A DNA stretch of 64,000 bases, taken from JALHST01 sp963798435. Its GTDB lineage: Bacteria > Bacteroidota > Bacteroidia > Flavobacteriales > Flavobacteriaceae. Shown piece by piece: positions 1-9,665 of this stretch. Under the pieces are notes generated by a model. The model was not told the DNA's origin, did no database searches, and saw only the letters and a program-made list of their open reading frames with translations. The translations under genes were made by a program, and so were the position numbers. Numbering within the stretch: position 1 is the first letter of the stretch; each line of letters begins with the position of its first letter. Where the stretch lies: contig CAWCTF010000004.1 of assembly GCA_963798435.1 (NCBI GenBank), forward strand, positions 186,001 through 250,000, written 5' to 3'.

Positions 1-2801
1 GAAGACCAAAGCACGGTGGGTGGAATCGCTACCCTATAATCCATATTACGCTGTGCGGCATGGGAATTGAACGATGATGCGGCGGCCCGTAGGCACTTGT
101 ATACATCGCCTTCTGTGGGCGATAACTTTAAGGTGCCTTCGTCAATTTTGGATAAATCCAACAATTGGTTCACCATATTGAGGAGACGATTGGCATTGCG
201 TCGGATCATTTTTACGGTCTCGATGTTCAGTTTCGCATTGAAGTTCTGCTCTAACTGCTCAATAGGGCCTTTGATCAGTGTTAACGGCGTACGAAACTCA
301 TGTGAAATATTCGCAAAGAACCGGGATTTGGCTTTGTCCAATTCCTTCAATTTTTCGGCTTGTATCTTTAATTGACTGGCTTGGTGTCGCACCTCTGAAG
401 TTCGAACGGCGATCAATTTTTCCAAGGCATCATTCTGTACTTTTAGTTGGCGGGAACGCCAGTGCAAAACTGCCCAAAAGAATGTTGTGAATAACAGTAT
501 ATAGAATAGATAGGCCCACCAAGTACGATGCCACGGAGGCAAAATTTCAAAATGAAACGAGCCCACCGTACTTACAGAACCAAATATATCCTGTGCCCTA
601 GCTAGAAACCGGTAATCCCCTTCCGGGAGTTTTGTGTAATCCTTCCTCGTTTCGTTGGACCAGTCAGACCAATTAGAATCAAATCCCGACAAACGATATT
701 GATATCTATTGGCTTCTGGATAGCCGCCAGGAGCGGCATACTCGAACCTCAAATCTATAATGGAATGATCAAATACTGTTTTTAAATGTGCATAACCTGA
801 GGGATCTCCTCCGTAAATAATGCTGTCTTGCCCAACTGAAGCCCTGCGAATATAAGTTTTAAAAGGACTTTTAAATTTCCCCTCAGTAGCCAGGTCATAT
901 ACCGAAATGCCTTCGCCACCTGACCATACTTGATTTTTATCATCCCAGAAAAGGTGGGTTTCCGTGGTGCTCCTAAACGGCTCATCATAGAATCTCTTTA
1001 AAGAATACCCCCCTGAGCCATTCCTAGAGGCTGAAAATCGATATTGTTTACCGTCTAAAGGATTGGATTCCAACAACAAAAATTTGCCCTGTTGTTGGTA
1101 GGCTCTTGGATACATAGTCAGGGAGTCCAATCCGAATTTTTGGCCGAATTTTTTTTCTGGTGAAAATGTCTTGGAAAAAGGGTCGAATTTGTACAAAGGC
1201 CCACCTGCAGCCTCAGTAGTAACCAGTACATCCCCATCAATTAACCAAACGTTGGTAGTACCCTCTGGAAGTCCTTCGTAAAAACGGTTTACTGTTAGTT
1301 TATTTAGATCAACAATTCCTTCGAATTCGTTTAATTTTGGAAATTCGATTTGGAGAACGGTTTGTAATGAACTACCTAACCATAATGACCCATCGTTATC
1401 GGCAGTCGAAATTGAAAATATATCCTCTTCTATGAGCTTTAAATCCTTTTCTGCCGACCATTTCCCATCGGTATTTTTAATAGTCGATAGTCCATGCATA
1501 TGACCAACGTAAATTCGTTCATCATCCAATTTTGAGGTGGCGAGAGCACGACAGCCTAATACATCATTTATTTGTATAACTTCATTTTCCGAAACCTTAA
1601 ATACGCCATTCGAAGTGCCTGCGAACAGTTCTTCATCAAGGTTCAATAAGGCGAAACAACCCGAGGTTATTTCTTCAATTTTACGAAATTCACCTGCACC
1701 ATTCCCGTGAACACGTTCCAATACAAAAAGGCCGCTATAGGTCCCTACATACAATTTACCTTGGTGTTTAAGGATGCTGGTTACGGTTCCTTCAAGTCCG
1801 TTTCTTTTGTCAAAAAAAGTATGAGATGAGAGGGGGCCCACTTTTGAAATCCCTGTTTGATGTGCCAGCCATAGCACTTTTTGGTCATCTAACGCCAAAC
1901 CGTGCACTTGGTTGTTCGCCAAGCCTTCTTCTTCGGTTATTTTACGTAATATGTGTCCGTTTTCATCCATTAATAGTATGCCCCCTCGAAGGGTAGCAAA
2001 CGCGTAGGTGGTTTCATTTAAACGCTGTCCCGCATAGAGTAGGTTTTCGTCGAAATACCCTTCCACCTCATTTTCAAACTTAGTTATATCCGTACCATTA
2101 AAGATATAAAGCCCTGAATTCTTCGAGGCAAAAAGAACGTTGTCTTCACCATAAGGAATGGCAATTGTAGCCGGTACACCTTTAAAAAGTTCGCCTCCCG
2201 GAATTAATTGCAGTGAATCATCTACCACCTGAAACATACCTTCTCCGAGAATATTTATATAGACTGTGCCATGTATTTGATATTCCCGATAGATAGGTCC
2301 ATCACCAGGATGGGGTATAATTGTGAAATGATCATCTTTCCAGCTGTAAAGCGCGTTATCAGCAGCAAAAATTATACGATTGTTTTCTTGAAAAATCTGC
2401 CAAACATTGGCAGTAAGCGGATTTGCTTCCGGAATTTTATCATTTAATGATCTATACTGAAGTATGCCCAATGAATCGGGCTTCAAATATCCCAACTCAC
2501 GATCAGCTCCGACCCATTTAATATTGTCATTATCTACAACAACAGTTCGCACCGCATGCAGGCCAGGAGCAGTAATCAATCGCCAAGAGGTTCCATCGAA
2601 TTCTAAAATACCATCTTCATTTGCGGCATAGATGAATCCATTTCTATCTTGTGTAATAAACCAATTTTGATGATGGGCGCCATATTCTTGTTGCGTATAA
2701 TTCATTATTGAATAATACCCCAATTCCGAACTACCCTCCTTTGTTTGTGATAACAACAAGAAAGTATAAAGCAATAATAGGGGGAGAAGTGAGTTTTTCA
2801 T
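1..2801 (-). CDS. Propeller/Y_Y_Y sensor histidine kinase, probably hybrid (5' part only)
   Basis: The reading frame starts at ATG 2801 and stays open to the window edge, so about 933 N-terminal residues are visible and the C-terminus is missing. It begins with a Sec-type signal (MKNSLLPLLLLYTFLLL). About 650 residues of sensor-propeller repeats follow (for example KWVGADRELG and LYVGTYSGLFVLE), then a Y_Y_Y-type segment (YRLSGFDSNWSDW, roughly 690-750), one membrane helix near 758-778, a short coiled coil, and the HisKA box SHEFRTPLTLI with phospho-acceptor His near residue 834. The architecture is that of periplasmic-sensing kinases of Bacteroidota, many of which are hybrids carrying a receiver and an AraC-type DNA-binding domain (HTCS). 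Those parts would lie outside the window, so hybrid status is inferred. The ligand is unknown, and no polysaccharide-utilisation genes are seen beside it. Confidence 0.88.
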   Translation of the reverse strand, partial: MKNSLLPLLLLYTFLLLSQTKEGSSELGYYSIMNYTQQEYGAHHQNWFITQDRNGFIYAANEDGILEFDGTSWRLITAPGLHAVRTVVVDNDNIKWVGADRELGYLKPDSLGILQYRSLNDKIPEANPLTANVWQIFQENNRIIFAADNALYSWKDDHFTIIPHPGDGPIYREYQIHGTVYINILGEGMFQVVDDSLQLIPGGELFKGVPATIAIPYGEDNVLFASKNSGLYIFNGTDITKFENEVEGYFDENLLYAGQRLNETTYAFATLRGGILLMDENGHILRKITEEEGLANNQVHGLALDDQKVLWLAHQTGISKVGPLSSHTFFDKRNGLEGTVTSILKHQGKLYVGTYSGLFVLERVHGNGAGEFRKIEEITSGCFALLNLDEELFAGTSNGVFKVSENEVIQINDVLGCRALATSKLDDERIYVGHMHGLSTIKNTDGKWSAEKDLKLIEEDIFSISTADNDGSLWLGSSLQTVLQIEFPKLNEFEGIVDLNKLTVNRFYEGLPEGTTNVWLIDGDVLVTTEAAGGPLYKFDPFSKTFSPEKKFGQKFGLDSLTMYPRAYQQQGKFLLLESNPLDGKQYRFSASRNGSGGYSLKRFYDEPFRSTTETHLFWDDKNQVWSGGEGISVYDLATEGKFKSPFKTYIRRASVGQDSIIYGGDPSGYAHLKTVFDHSIIDLRFEYAAPGGYPEANRYQYRLSGFDSNWSDWSNETRKDYTKLPEGDYRFLARAQDIFGSVSTVGSFHFEILPPWHRTWWAYLFYILLFTTFFWAVLHWRSRQLKVQNDALEKLIAVRTSEVRHQASQLKIQAEKLKELDKAKSRFFANISHEFRTPLTLIKGPIEQLEQNFNAKLNIETVKMIRRNANRLLNMVNQLLDLSKIDEGTLKLSPTEGDVYKCLRAAASSFNSHAAQRNMDYRVAIPPTVLWS

Positions 2802-2983
2802 CTCCAAGGCTTTTGAAATAACAAGATACTTAATTTTGAATTTATCCTATGAACTACAAGTTAGTAGTATCATTACAAACTTACTAGCACACGGGTTTCA
2901 ATTTGTACCAGTATGATACCAAAAATCAGAAGTTAAAAAATGACTTGAATAGTGCACTTCAACGAGGAAAATAACCGTTCATG

Positions 2984-3052
2984 TTTTTCACAACAGCAAC
3001 TGTGCCGTTCACAACAAAAATTTAGGGAAGCAAAAAAAGCATCTTACATTTA
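2984..3052 (+). promoter_or_regulatory. Direct-repeat-controlled promoter A
   Basis: Two exact copies of TTCACAACA (2987-2995 and 3008-3016) lie as direct repeats with a 12-bp spacer, giving a 21-bp period. After 28 bp comes TACATTTA (3045-3052), a match to the flavobacterial -7 element TAnnTTTG except for the last base. The repeats would sit just upstream of the -33 region, a typical activator position. The same arrangement, with identical spacings, occurs on the minus strand at 39157-39225. The site lies between the divergent sensor-kinase gene (start 2801) and a candidate sRNA. AraC-type dimers and LytTR regulators both bind direct repeats of about this geometry, so the regulator family is not settled by sequence. 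Confidence 0.7.
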
Positions 3053-3056
3053 CAAA

Positions 3057-3227
3057 GTAATTAAGTGACCGTGTCTTCCGATAACAATCGGATCTAGATT
3101 GCACTGAGAACTTAACCGAAATCAAAGTTCAGGTTTCCCCAAACCCACTTTGTGCCTACAAAAACCAAGACCAAATTTTACACTACCTACTTAACTCGAA
3201 ATTGCCCCGCGAAGGCGGGGCTTTTTT
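3057..3227 (+). ncRNA. Candidate structured sRNA, about 170 nt
   Basis: The stretch has a promoter-like element immediately upstream (TACATTTA, 3045-3052), no open reading frame of any length, and ends in a strong intrinsic terminator. Two further hairpins have perfect stems: TCCGAT/ATCGGA with an AACA loop (3077-3092), and GAACTT/AAGTTC with an 11-nt loop (3108-3130). The last 40 nt before the terminator are unstructured and A/C-rich, as in many base-pairing sRNAs. The 5' end is inferred from the -7 element. I do not recognise an Rfam family. Structure plus promoter plus terminator make a real transcript likely. Confidence 0.6.
3204..3227 (+). terminator. Intrinsic terminator of the candidate sRNA
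   Basis: GCCCCGC (3204-3210), loop GAAG, GCGGGGC (3215-3221), then six T. It is a 7-bp all-G/C stem with a T tract on the plus strand. The only upstream plus-strand transcription unit is the candidate sRNA. Between here and 3482 I see no gene or further structure. Confidence 0.85.
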
Positions 3228-3482
3228 ATGATAGGTTTGCCCGATAAAAAGAAGTATCCTGTTTAAAATATACATTTTAACCTGTTTCACTACAACTATA
3301 ATAGGCTACACAACATAAATTTCAAAGTGCCGCTTGAGAAAAGTATATTCGCCCTGTATTTATTTGTTAGTGTAATGTCCCGAGTAAAAACCTTCTTAAC
3401 CTATCAAAATGCAGAAATCTAGCTACATGTTTGTAGTCTGATTATTTTGACTGTTTACCAAATTCAACCGATCCTACTTAAC

Positions 3483-3510
3483 AAAAAATGCCCTCCTAAA
3501 CAGAGGGCAT
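3483..3510 (-). terminator. Terminator of the suf/DUF3078 operon
   Basis: ATGCCCTC (3488-3495) pairs with GAGGGCAT (3503-3510) around a 7-nt loop. Read on the minus strand it is followed by a run of six T (A run 3483-3488 on plus). It sits 25 bp past the stop of the DUF3078 gene. Confidence 0.85.
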
Positions 3511-3535
3511 TTAATTTTGTGAAATTCTCTTGTTC

Positions 3536-4471
3536 TCAGAATGAATAATTCAAACCTACCAGCCAATAGGTTTGCAGCTTATTATCTATAGTGTCGAATG
3601 TAGCATTGGGGTCGCCTAACGGCGCAGGGGTATTCAATGCGTAGTTCAGCGCCTCCGCCTTACTATCGCGCAGTCCAAAATCGAACCCTACCCCGATCAT
3701 TTTCCAAAGCGTATAGCCGAATGAATTGGTCCAGGTCCAGTTTGAATAATCAGAATTTTTATAGCTCTGAAAGGTGGTGAAATTTGTCTTGAAACTTACT
3801 TTTCCGATTTGTCTGGTATAATCGGCCACTATCTTCGCACCTAGCGAGGATTCGAATATACTTCCAGACTTCGCAAATACAAAATTATAGTCGAGCGGAT
3901 GGATTACCACTACCAAATTCTTAATCGGCGTCCATGTGCCCCCTACTCCAAGATCCAGGTAGCCGGGATCATTAAAATTATTTATGATTGAGGTGCGGTA
4001 TTCGCCCAAAGCCGAAATGGCAAACTGCTCGCTTAATTTATACCCATATAAGGAAGTAATGTCAAAGATATCGCTGGCCGATTCAAAACTTTTGCTATCA
4101 TCCGGGTTGTTCTTATCATCTAACTTTACCCATGCCAAATTGACCGTTGCAGCATTTTTCCAGAAAAACTTCTCCCGATCCAGATTGGCAAAGGCATTGA
4201 CCGTAATCCCAATATTACCTGCAGACGAATTGGGCGCTCCTTTTGAATACCAATTATTGAAATTGGAAAGGTTTCCCCCTATGGTACCAAAAGCACCTTT
4301 CTTCCATCCAGGGAAGGCATCGATCTGCCCTTGAAGTGCGTCTACTCGCCCCTTGATAGCGGCGATAGAATCTTTTTTCGTGGCCTGCTCGGCCTTTAAT
4401 TCGTCAATAGTCTGTGCAAAAGTCACTGTCATGGAAAATGCGAAGACACACAGAAGTAATACTCTTTTCAT
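3536..4471 (-). CDS. DUF3078 family outer-membrane-type protein
   Basis: A 311-aa protein is predicted from the ATG at 4471. A start 24 codons further upstream is possible but would put extra residues before a clean signal peptide (MKRVLLLCVFAFSMTVTFAQ). After the signal comes a short coiled coil (about 22-50, ELKAEQATKKDSIAAIKGRV). A series of amphipathic strands with many aromatic residues follows, ending in W-L-V-G-L-N-Y-S-F, the terminal Phe typical of outer-membrane beta-barrels. The segment FPGWKKGAFGTIGGNLSNFN is characteristic of DUF3078. It is the last gene of the suf operon, separated by 86 bp from DUF2480, and is followed by a terminator. The function is unknown. The link to Fe-S assembly rests on position only. 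Confidence 0.85.
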   Translation of the reverse strand: MKRVLLLCVFAFSMTVTFAQTIDELKAEQATKKDSIAAIKGRVDALQGQIDAFPGWKKGAFGTIGGNLSNFNNWYSKGAPNSSAGNIGITVNAFANLDREKFFWKNAATVNLAWVKLDDKNNPDDSKSFESASDIFDITSLYGYKLSEQFAISALGEYRTSIINNFNDPGYLDLGVGGTWTPIKNLVVVIHPLDYNFVFAKSGSIFESSLGAKIVADYTRQIGKVSFKTNFTTFQSYKNSDYSNWTWTNSFGYTLWKMIGVGFDFGLRDSKAEALNYALNTPAPLGDPNATFDTIDNKLQTYWLVGLNYSF

Positions 4472-4557
4472 AGCAAGTAAAGTTTGAATTAAATTGTTAT
4501 AGCAATTGAGCATCAAAAATAAGAAAAGCCGAGAAAGTCTCAATTTTTTTAAGAACC

Positions 4558-5073
4558 TTATTTTCGCTTATAGAGAGGTACAGAAGAGCATGCCTCCCCA
4601 TACATAAGGCTTTTAACTACTGGTTGTAACCGATTCGCAATAACTATATACGCATTGGGAGGTACGGGTTTTTTGCTGCATCCTTTGATAATAACCGGCT
4701 TGTCCTTGAACTTGGAAAGATCCAGATTTTCGAGGATCGGTTGGTAAATTGAAGTCTCCAATTCCTCTAGACTGCCTTGAACTATTTTTTTGGCAAACGG
4801 TTGCAGTTTTGCCGCTACCAACATAAAGGCCCAACCCGGTATGATGGCGTCTGTTGAACAGATCAAGGCGACATAGGCGTCTTGATACTGCTGCCATGCA
4901 TGTTCTTCTACCGACGCCCTAAAATCTTTTTCCTTTAGGATTATTCCATCAAACAACCAGTTCTTTATGTCTAATACCATTCTTTTCCCGGGAGGGTAAT
5001 AGTCCTCTAGGTCAAAGGTCAAAAGTTGGCTAAGCGCAACTCGGTTTAGTATGGGTTCTCTATTTTCTAACAT
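4558..5073 (-). CDS. DUF2480 family protein
   Basis: A 171-aa soluble protein with no signal peptide or membrane segment. The opening pattern (NRVALSQLLTFDLEDYYPPGKRMVLDIK) and the C-terminal GCSKKPVPPNAYI segment match DUF2480, a Bacteroidota family that commonly sits in suf clusters. The cysteine in GCSKKP is conserved in this context and could matter for Fe-S chemistry, but that is inference. It lies 194 bp downstream of the DUF59 gene on the same strand. The gap (5074-5267) holds nothing that I can recognise. Confidence 0.88.
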   Translation of the reverse strand: MLENREPILNRVALSQLLTFDLEDYYPPGKRMVLDIKNWLFDGIILKEKDFRASVEEHAWQQYQDAYVALICSTDAIIPGWAFMLVAAKLQPFAKKIVQGSLEELETSIYQPILENLDLSKFKDKPVIIKGCSKKPVPPNAYIVIANRLQPVVKSLMYGEACSSVPLYKRK

Positions 5074-5267
5074 GATTCGTTTGTTTTGGAAACCTATCCT
5101 ATTTCATAATAAACACACAAATCGATAACTTCCTATTCTAAGATTACTATCAAATTGCAGCCCCAAATAAATTTCAGAATTACTTTATTGAAAAAGAATT
5201 TTAAATCGAGTCATCTCCCGGATTAAGTTCCAATTAAAATTAGCTATCCAACTTTGTCGCTGCCGGT

Positions 5268-5600
5268 TTACAGCAATCCTAACTCTAATTTGGCCTCTTC
5301 ACTCATGAGTTCCTGTGTCCATGGTGGGTCAAAGGTAATTTCAACCTCAGCGTCCCGCACAGCATCCAAGGATTTTACTTTTTCCTCAACCTCGACGGGC
5401 AAACTTTCAGCGACAGGACAGTTGGGGGAAGTTAGCGTCATTAAGATCTTTACCTCCATATCTTCATTTACGAAAACATCGTAGATCAATCCCAATTCAT
5501 AGATGTCGACCGGGATTTCCGGGTCATAAATCGTTTTTAAGACTTTCACGATTTTCTCTCCAAGTTCAGCAGTATCTATTGGGGTCGTTTTTTCGCTCAT
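5268..5600 (-). CDS. SUF-associated DUF59/MIP18 family protein
   Basis: A 110-aa protein, essentially a single DUF59 (MIP18/PaaD-like) domain. The visible hallmarks are the YDPEIPVDIYELGLIY stretch near the N-terminus and the SPNCPVAES motif with its reactive cysteine. Family members (SufT, MIP18) help mature or deliver Fe-S clusters. Position between sufE and DUF2480 in a single-direction suf cluster supports a role as Fe-S carrier or targeting factor. The short N-terminal extension contains no targeting signal, so it is cytoplasmic. Confidence 0.92.
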   Translation of the reverse strand: MSEKTTPIDTAELGEKIVKVLKTIYDPEIPVDIYELGLIYDVFVNEDMEVKILMTLTSPNCPVAESLPVEVEEKVKSLDAVRDAEVEITFDPPWTQELMSEEAKLELGLL

Positions 5601-5680
5601 TTTGTAGTTTGTTATAGTGTACTTCTTTCTTAGCGTCCGATGTTTTTAATTCTTGGCAATAACACTTATTAGATAGAGAA

Positions 5681-6103
5681 TCAATTCAACTGGGTCTGAT
5701 ATGCCACAGCGTATAATTTTAACTGCTTGATCATATTGACAAGGCCGTTCGCACGTGTAGGGGATAAATGCTCCTTCAACCCGATTTGATCAATGAAATC
5801 GGTGTCGGCCTCAATGATCTCCATTGGCTTTTGATGGCTAAAGACCCGCACTAAAATGGCGATAATCCCTTTAGTTATTATGGCGTCACTATCGGCCGTA
5901 AACACTAACTTGTCATCCTCCAATTCGGCGTGGACCCAGACTTTACTTTGGCATCCCTTTATTATGTTGTCATCGGTCTTGTATTTTTGATCGATCAACG
6001 GCAAGGATTTGCCCAATTCAATCATATATTCATACCGTTGCATCCAATCTTCGAACATCGAAAATTCATCAACTATTGATTCTTGTATTTCTTTGATTTT
6101 CAT
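5681..6103 (-). CDS. sufE: SufE family sulfur acceptor
   Basis: At 140 aa this is the normal SufE length. SufE takes the persulfide from SufS and passes the sulfur to the SufBCD scaffold. The conserved cysteine lies in IKGCQSKVWV (near residue 51), in the usual surface-loop context. It is placed directly after sufS (72 bp gap), as expected for partner proteins, and before the DUF59 gene (80 bp). Confidence 0.95.
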   Translation of the reverse strand: MKIKEIQESIVDEFSMFEDWMQRYEYMIELGKSLPLIDQKYKTDDNIIKGCQSKVWVHAELEDDKLVFTADSDAIITKGIIAILVRVFSHQKPMEIIEADTDFIDQIGLKEHLSPTRANGLVNMIKQLKLYAVAYQTQLN

Positions 6104-6175
6104 AGTTTGGATTTATACAAAATTACAATAAGTACCTTATTTTTCACTTCTAAATAAAAAGATCGACAAATACGT

Positions 6176-7402
6176 TTATTGTAACATGGCCTTCGCCTTT
6201 TCAACTCCCTCAACAAGTGTGTCTATTTCCTCTTTGGTATTATAGAAACTAAAGCTAGCTCGAACGGTGCCCGGAATCCCATAGAAATCCATAATTGGTT
6301 GGGCACAGTGGTGTCCAGTCCGAACAGCAATTCCCAATTTATCGAGAATCGTACCGATATCATACGGATGTAGGCCAAGAATATTAAAAGAAATCACGGT
6401 AGTCTTGTTTTTGGCCGTTCCGTAAATTTTAAGGCCCTGAATGGCCAATAACCTTTTCGTAGCATATTCTAAAAGTGCATGTTCATATTCCCCGATTGCC
6501 TCAATACCTACTGTATTCAAATAATCCAAGGCCGCACCAAAGGCAATGCCACCACATATGTTCGGCGTTCCTGCCTCAAATTTATGTGGGAGTTCGGCAT
6601 AGGTCGTTTTGTCAAATGTGACCTCGGCAATCATTTCACCTCCGCCTTGATAGGGGGGTAACTTGGTTAGCCATTGTTCTTTCCCATACAGCATGCCAAT
6701 GCCAGTGGGGCCACACATTTTATGTGCCGATGTGACATAAAAATCAACATCCAAAGCCTGCACATCAACCATAATATGGGCCGCGGCTTGGGCGCCATCG
6801 ATCAATACAGCTGCTCCTAAACGATGGGCCATTTCAATGATTTCCTGAATCGGATTAATGGTTCCCAAGGCATTCGAAACATGGTTACAGAAAACCAATT
6901 TTGTCCTAGGATTCAGCAATTTTTGGTATTCATCAAGAATTAGCTCCCCATTATCGTTCATGGGAATTACCTTTAAAACAGCCCCGGTTCGTTCGCATAA
7001 CATTTGCCAAGGTACAATATTCGAATGGTGTTCCATGGCCGACACCACCACTTCATCCCCTTTTTTTAGAAAAGACGTGAAGCCATTAGCTACTAGATTT
7101 ATACCATGGGTCGTGCCTGAGGTAAAAATAATTTCAAAGGCTTCTTTTGCATTGAAATGTTTTTGAATTTTTATCCTGGCATTTTCGTACGCATCGGTGG
7201 CCTCTTGCGCTAGAGTATGTACTCCTCTATGGATATTCGCATTGTAATTTGAATAATAATCTACAATGGCATCAATTACTTGTTGAGGTTTTTGGGATGT
7301 CGCAGCATTGTCTAAATATACCAGCCTCGTACCATTCACCTTTCTTTTTAGGATAGGAAAATCGCTGCGTATTGCCTGAATATCTAAACCTGTCTGTATC
7401 AT
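6176..7402 (-). CDS. sufS: SufS-type cysteine desulfurase
   Basis: A 408-aa PLP enzyme that abstracts sulfur from L-cysteine, giving alanine and an enzyme persulfide. Visible landmarks are YLDNAATSQKP near the N-terminus, the PLP lysine in TSAHKMCGPTGIG, and the catalytic cysteine in RTGHHCAQP near residue 364, in the group II (SufS) context. It is flanked by sufD upstream and sufE downstream, so a dedicated SufS-SufE sulfur-transfer pair is expected. The 94-bp gap to sufD contains no obvious promoter. Confidence 0.97.
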   Translation of the reverse strand: MIQTGLDIQAIRSDFPILKRKVNGTRLVYLDNAATSQKPQQVIDAIVDYYSNYNANIHRGVHTLAQEATDAYENARIKIQKHFNAKEAFEIIFTSGTTHGINLVANGFTSFLKKGDEVVVSAMEHHSNIVPWQMLCERTGAVLKVIPMNDNGELILDEYQKLLNPRTKLVFCNHVSNALGTINPIQEIIEMAHRLGAAVLIDGAQAAAHIMVDVQALDVDFYVTSAHKMCGPTGIGMLYGKEQWLTKLPPYQGGGEMIAEVTFDKTTYAELPHKFEAGTPNICGGIAFGAALDYLNTVGIEAIGEYEHALLEYATKRLLAIQGLKIYGTAKNKTTVISFNILGLHPYDIGTILDKLGIAVRTGHHCAQPIMDFYGIPGTVRASFSFYNTKEEIDTLVEGVEKAKAMLQ

Positions 7403-7496
7403 AACAAAAAATGAAGGTGCACTAAATCAATATACTTTATTTAAAGCGCTGTTAAAGCGTTTCAAAAGTGCGGAATTCATAATGTAACTCTGAAAA

Positions 7497-8813
7497 CTAT
7501 AGATTAAATCCCAGATTAACCCCCAATTTATTGGCAATCAACTTATTGATCCTCGTTTTCAATTCAGGAATGCGCACGCTTTCCAACACATTATTTGCAA
7601 AGGCATACATCAAGAGGGCTTGGGCTTCTTTTTTCGGAATACCCCGTGACCGCAGATAAAAAAGGGCGTTTTCATCTAATTGGCCAATGGTACAACCATG
7701 GGAACATTTTACATCATCGGCAAAAATCTCCAATTGGGGTTTTGAATTAATGGTTGCCCTATCACTGATCAAAATATTATTGTTTTGTTGAAACGCATCT
7801 GTTTTTTGGGCAATCTTGTCAACAACTATTTTTCCATTGAATACTCCGGTAGAATTATCCCCATAAATTCCTTTATAATCCTGGTGGCTTTCACAGTTGG
7901 GTTGTTTGTGGTGCACCAAAGTGCAATGATCAACATGCTGTTTCTCGCCTAAGATGGTAACCCCTTTCAAGGTAGAATCTATATATTCCCCGTTTTGATA
8001 AAAATTGAGGTTGTTTCGTGTCAAATTGCCCCCAAACGAAAAAGTATGCACTTTCACCACACTCTTGTCCTTTTGATCGATGTACGTATTGTCGATCAAA
8101 GAAGCGGTCCCAACATTGTTCTGCACCTTGTAATAATCTACAATAGCATTTTTGGCGGCAAATATCTCAGTTACCGAATTGGTAAGAACTTCGTTGGTCG
8201 TAAGACTTTGATGCCGCTCGATTACCTGAAGTTCGGCATTCTCCTCGGCGATTATTAAATTACGGGGTTGTAAGAGCAAGGTTGCCTCATTCCCGGTAGC
8301 AAAATGCAGAATCTCGATCGGCTTTTTAGGCATTTTGTTCTTGGGAATATAGATATAGGCCCCTTCCCTACTAAATGCGGTATTCAACGTGGTAAGCGAT
8401 TCATGCTTCGAAGCTATCTTATTGAAATAAACATCTATGATGGCCTTATACATGGGTTTTGTAAGCGCCGAACTCATCAAACAGATATCTACCCCATCAT
8501 GGGTGGTTTCAGATAGGTACGAGCTGTAAATACCATCGATAAAGACGATTTTATAGGTGTCGATCTCATGAAGAAAGTATTTTTTCACATCCCGATACTC
8601 CAAGGCATTGGCTTCTTTCGGAAAGATGGTAAAATCGATCTTCTGTAAGCTGTTCAAGGAAGTATATTTCCAGGCCTCCTCTTTTTTCGAGGGGAACCCC
8701 TTCATTTCGAAATTCTTGATGGCCATTGAACGAATATCATGCACCGGATGGTCTAAATCCACATCGTTCTCAAACGCCATAAAGGAGGAAATCAATTTTT
8801 CTTTTAAATCCAT
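7497..8813 (-). CDS. sufD: Fe-S cluster assembly protein SufD
   Basis: The frame is open to 8873, but the ATG at 8813 (MDLKEKLISSFMAFEN) gives the usual SufD N-terminus and 438 aa. The upstream extension is atypical and I discard it. The C-terminal SufBD core contains CSHGCTIGQLDENALFYLRSRGI-like sequence, diagnostic of SufD. SufD pairs with SufB on top of the SufC dimer to form the Fe-S scaffold. It lies 69 bp after sufC from this start and is cotranscribed. Confidence 0.95.
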   Translation of the reverse strand: MDLKEKLISSFMAFENDVDLDHPVHDIRSMAIKNFEMKGFPSKKEEAWKYTSLNSLQKIDFTIFPKEANALEYRDVKKYFLHEIDTYKIVFIDGIYSSYLSETTHDGVDICLMSSALTKPMYKAIIDVYFNKIASKHESLTTLNTAFSREGAYIYIPKNKMPKKPIEILHFATGNEATLLLQPRNLIIAEENAELQVIERHQSLTTNEVLTNSVTEIFAAKNAIVDYYKVQNNVGTASLIDNTYIDQKDKSVVKVHTFSFGGNLTRNNLNFYQNGEYIDSTLKGVTILGEKQHVDHCTLVHHKQPNCESHQDYKGIYGDNSTGVFNGKIVVDKIAQKTDAFQQNNNILISDRATINSKPQLEIFADDVKCSHGCTIGQLDENALFYLRSRGIPKKEAQALLMYAFANNVLESVRIPELKTRINKLIANKLGVNLGFNL

Positions 8814-8882
8814 GCTGTTTGTTGTTAGTAAGCTGTCTTGAGGAATTCGCAACTCCCTAAGGACAATCGCCAACCTGTTAAT

Positions 8883-9635
8883 TTATAGTACAGCTTCGTT
8901 CTTTAACCAATCATAGCCCTTTTCCTCAAGCTCAAAGGCAAGTTCCTTGCCACCTGATTTAACAATTTTTCCATCGTGAAGCACGTGTACAAAATCAGGA
9001 ACGATATATTCCAACAACCTTTGATAATGGGTTATTAGGATGACCGCATTTTTTTTGCTCTTCAGTTTATTGACTCCATTTGCTACGATACGCAAGGCAT
9101 CGATATCAAGACCTGAATCCGTTTCATCCAAAATGGCCAACTTCGGCTCAAGCATCGCCATTTGAAATATTTCATTTCTTTTCTTCTCCCCACCCGAAAA
9201 GCCTTCGTTCAATGAACGTGAAAGAAATTTTCTGTCAATTTCCAATAATTCGGACTTCTCACGAATGAGTTTAAGCATTTCATTGGCAGGCATGTCCTCA
9301 AGGCCATGTGCTTTGCGAGATTCATTAATCGCGGTTTTCATAAAATTTGTAACCGACACCCCAGGTATCTCAACGGGATATTGAAACGACAGAAAAATAC
9401 CTTTATGGGCCCGATCTTCAGGTGCTGAGTCCTCTAGGTCCTCGTCTTCGAGTTCGACCGATCCTTCGGTGATATGAAATTCCTCTTTTCCCGCGATTAC
9501 AGCCGCTAAGGTACTTTTTCCAGAGCCGTTAGGACCCATGATCGCATGTACCTCCCCGGCGTTCACCTCAAGATTGATTCCTTTTAATATTACTTTATCG
9601 TCTACGCTTGCGTGCAGATTTTTAATTTTGAGCAT
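8883..9635 (-). CDS. sufC: Fe-S cluster assembly ATPase SufC
   Basis: A 250-aa ABC-type ATPase of the SufBCD scaffold. Walker A is GPNGSGKST (near 35), the signature is SGGEKKRNE, and Walker B runs into the D-loop as LAILDETDSGLD. No membrane partner is nearby, as expected, because SufC powers a soluble complex. It sits 30 bp after sufB. Confidence 0.97.
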   Translation of the reverse strand: MLKIKNLHASVDDKVILKGINLEVNAGEVHAIMGPNGSGKSTLAAVIAGKEEFHITEGSVELEDEDLEDSAPEDRAHKGIFLSFQYPVEIPGVSVTNFMKTAINESRKAHGLEDMPANEMLKLIREKSELLEIDRKFLSRSLNEGFSGGEKKRNEIFQMAMLEPKLAILDETDSGLDIDALRIVANGVNKLKSKKNAVILITHYQRLLEYIVPDFVHVLHDGKIVKSGGKELAFELEEKGYDWLKNEAVL

Positions 9636-9665
9636 TTTATGTGATTTTTCAATTTTTAAGTCTGG

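Noticed and set aside
3108..3130. Riboswitch upstream of a gene
   Set aside because: The RNA is terminated before any gene on the plus strand, so it does not lead into a coding region.
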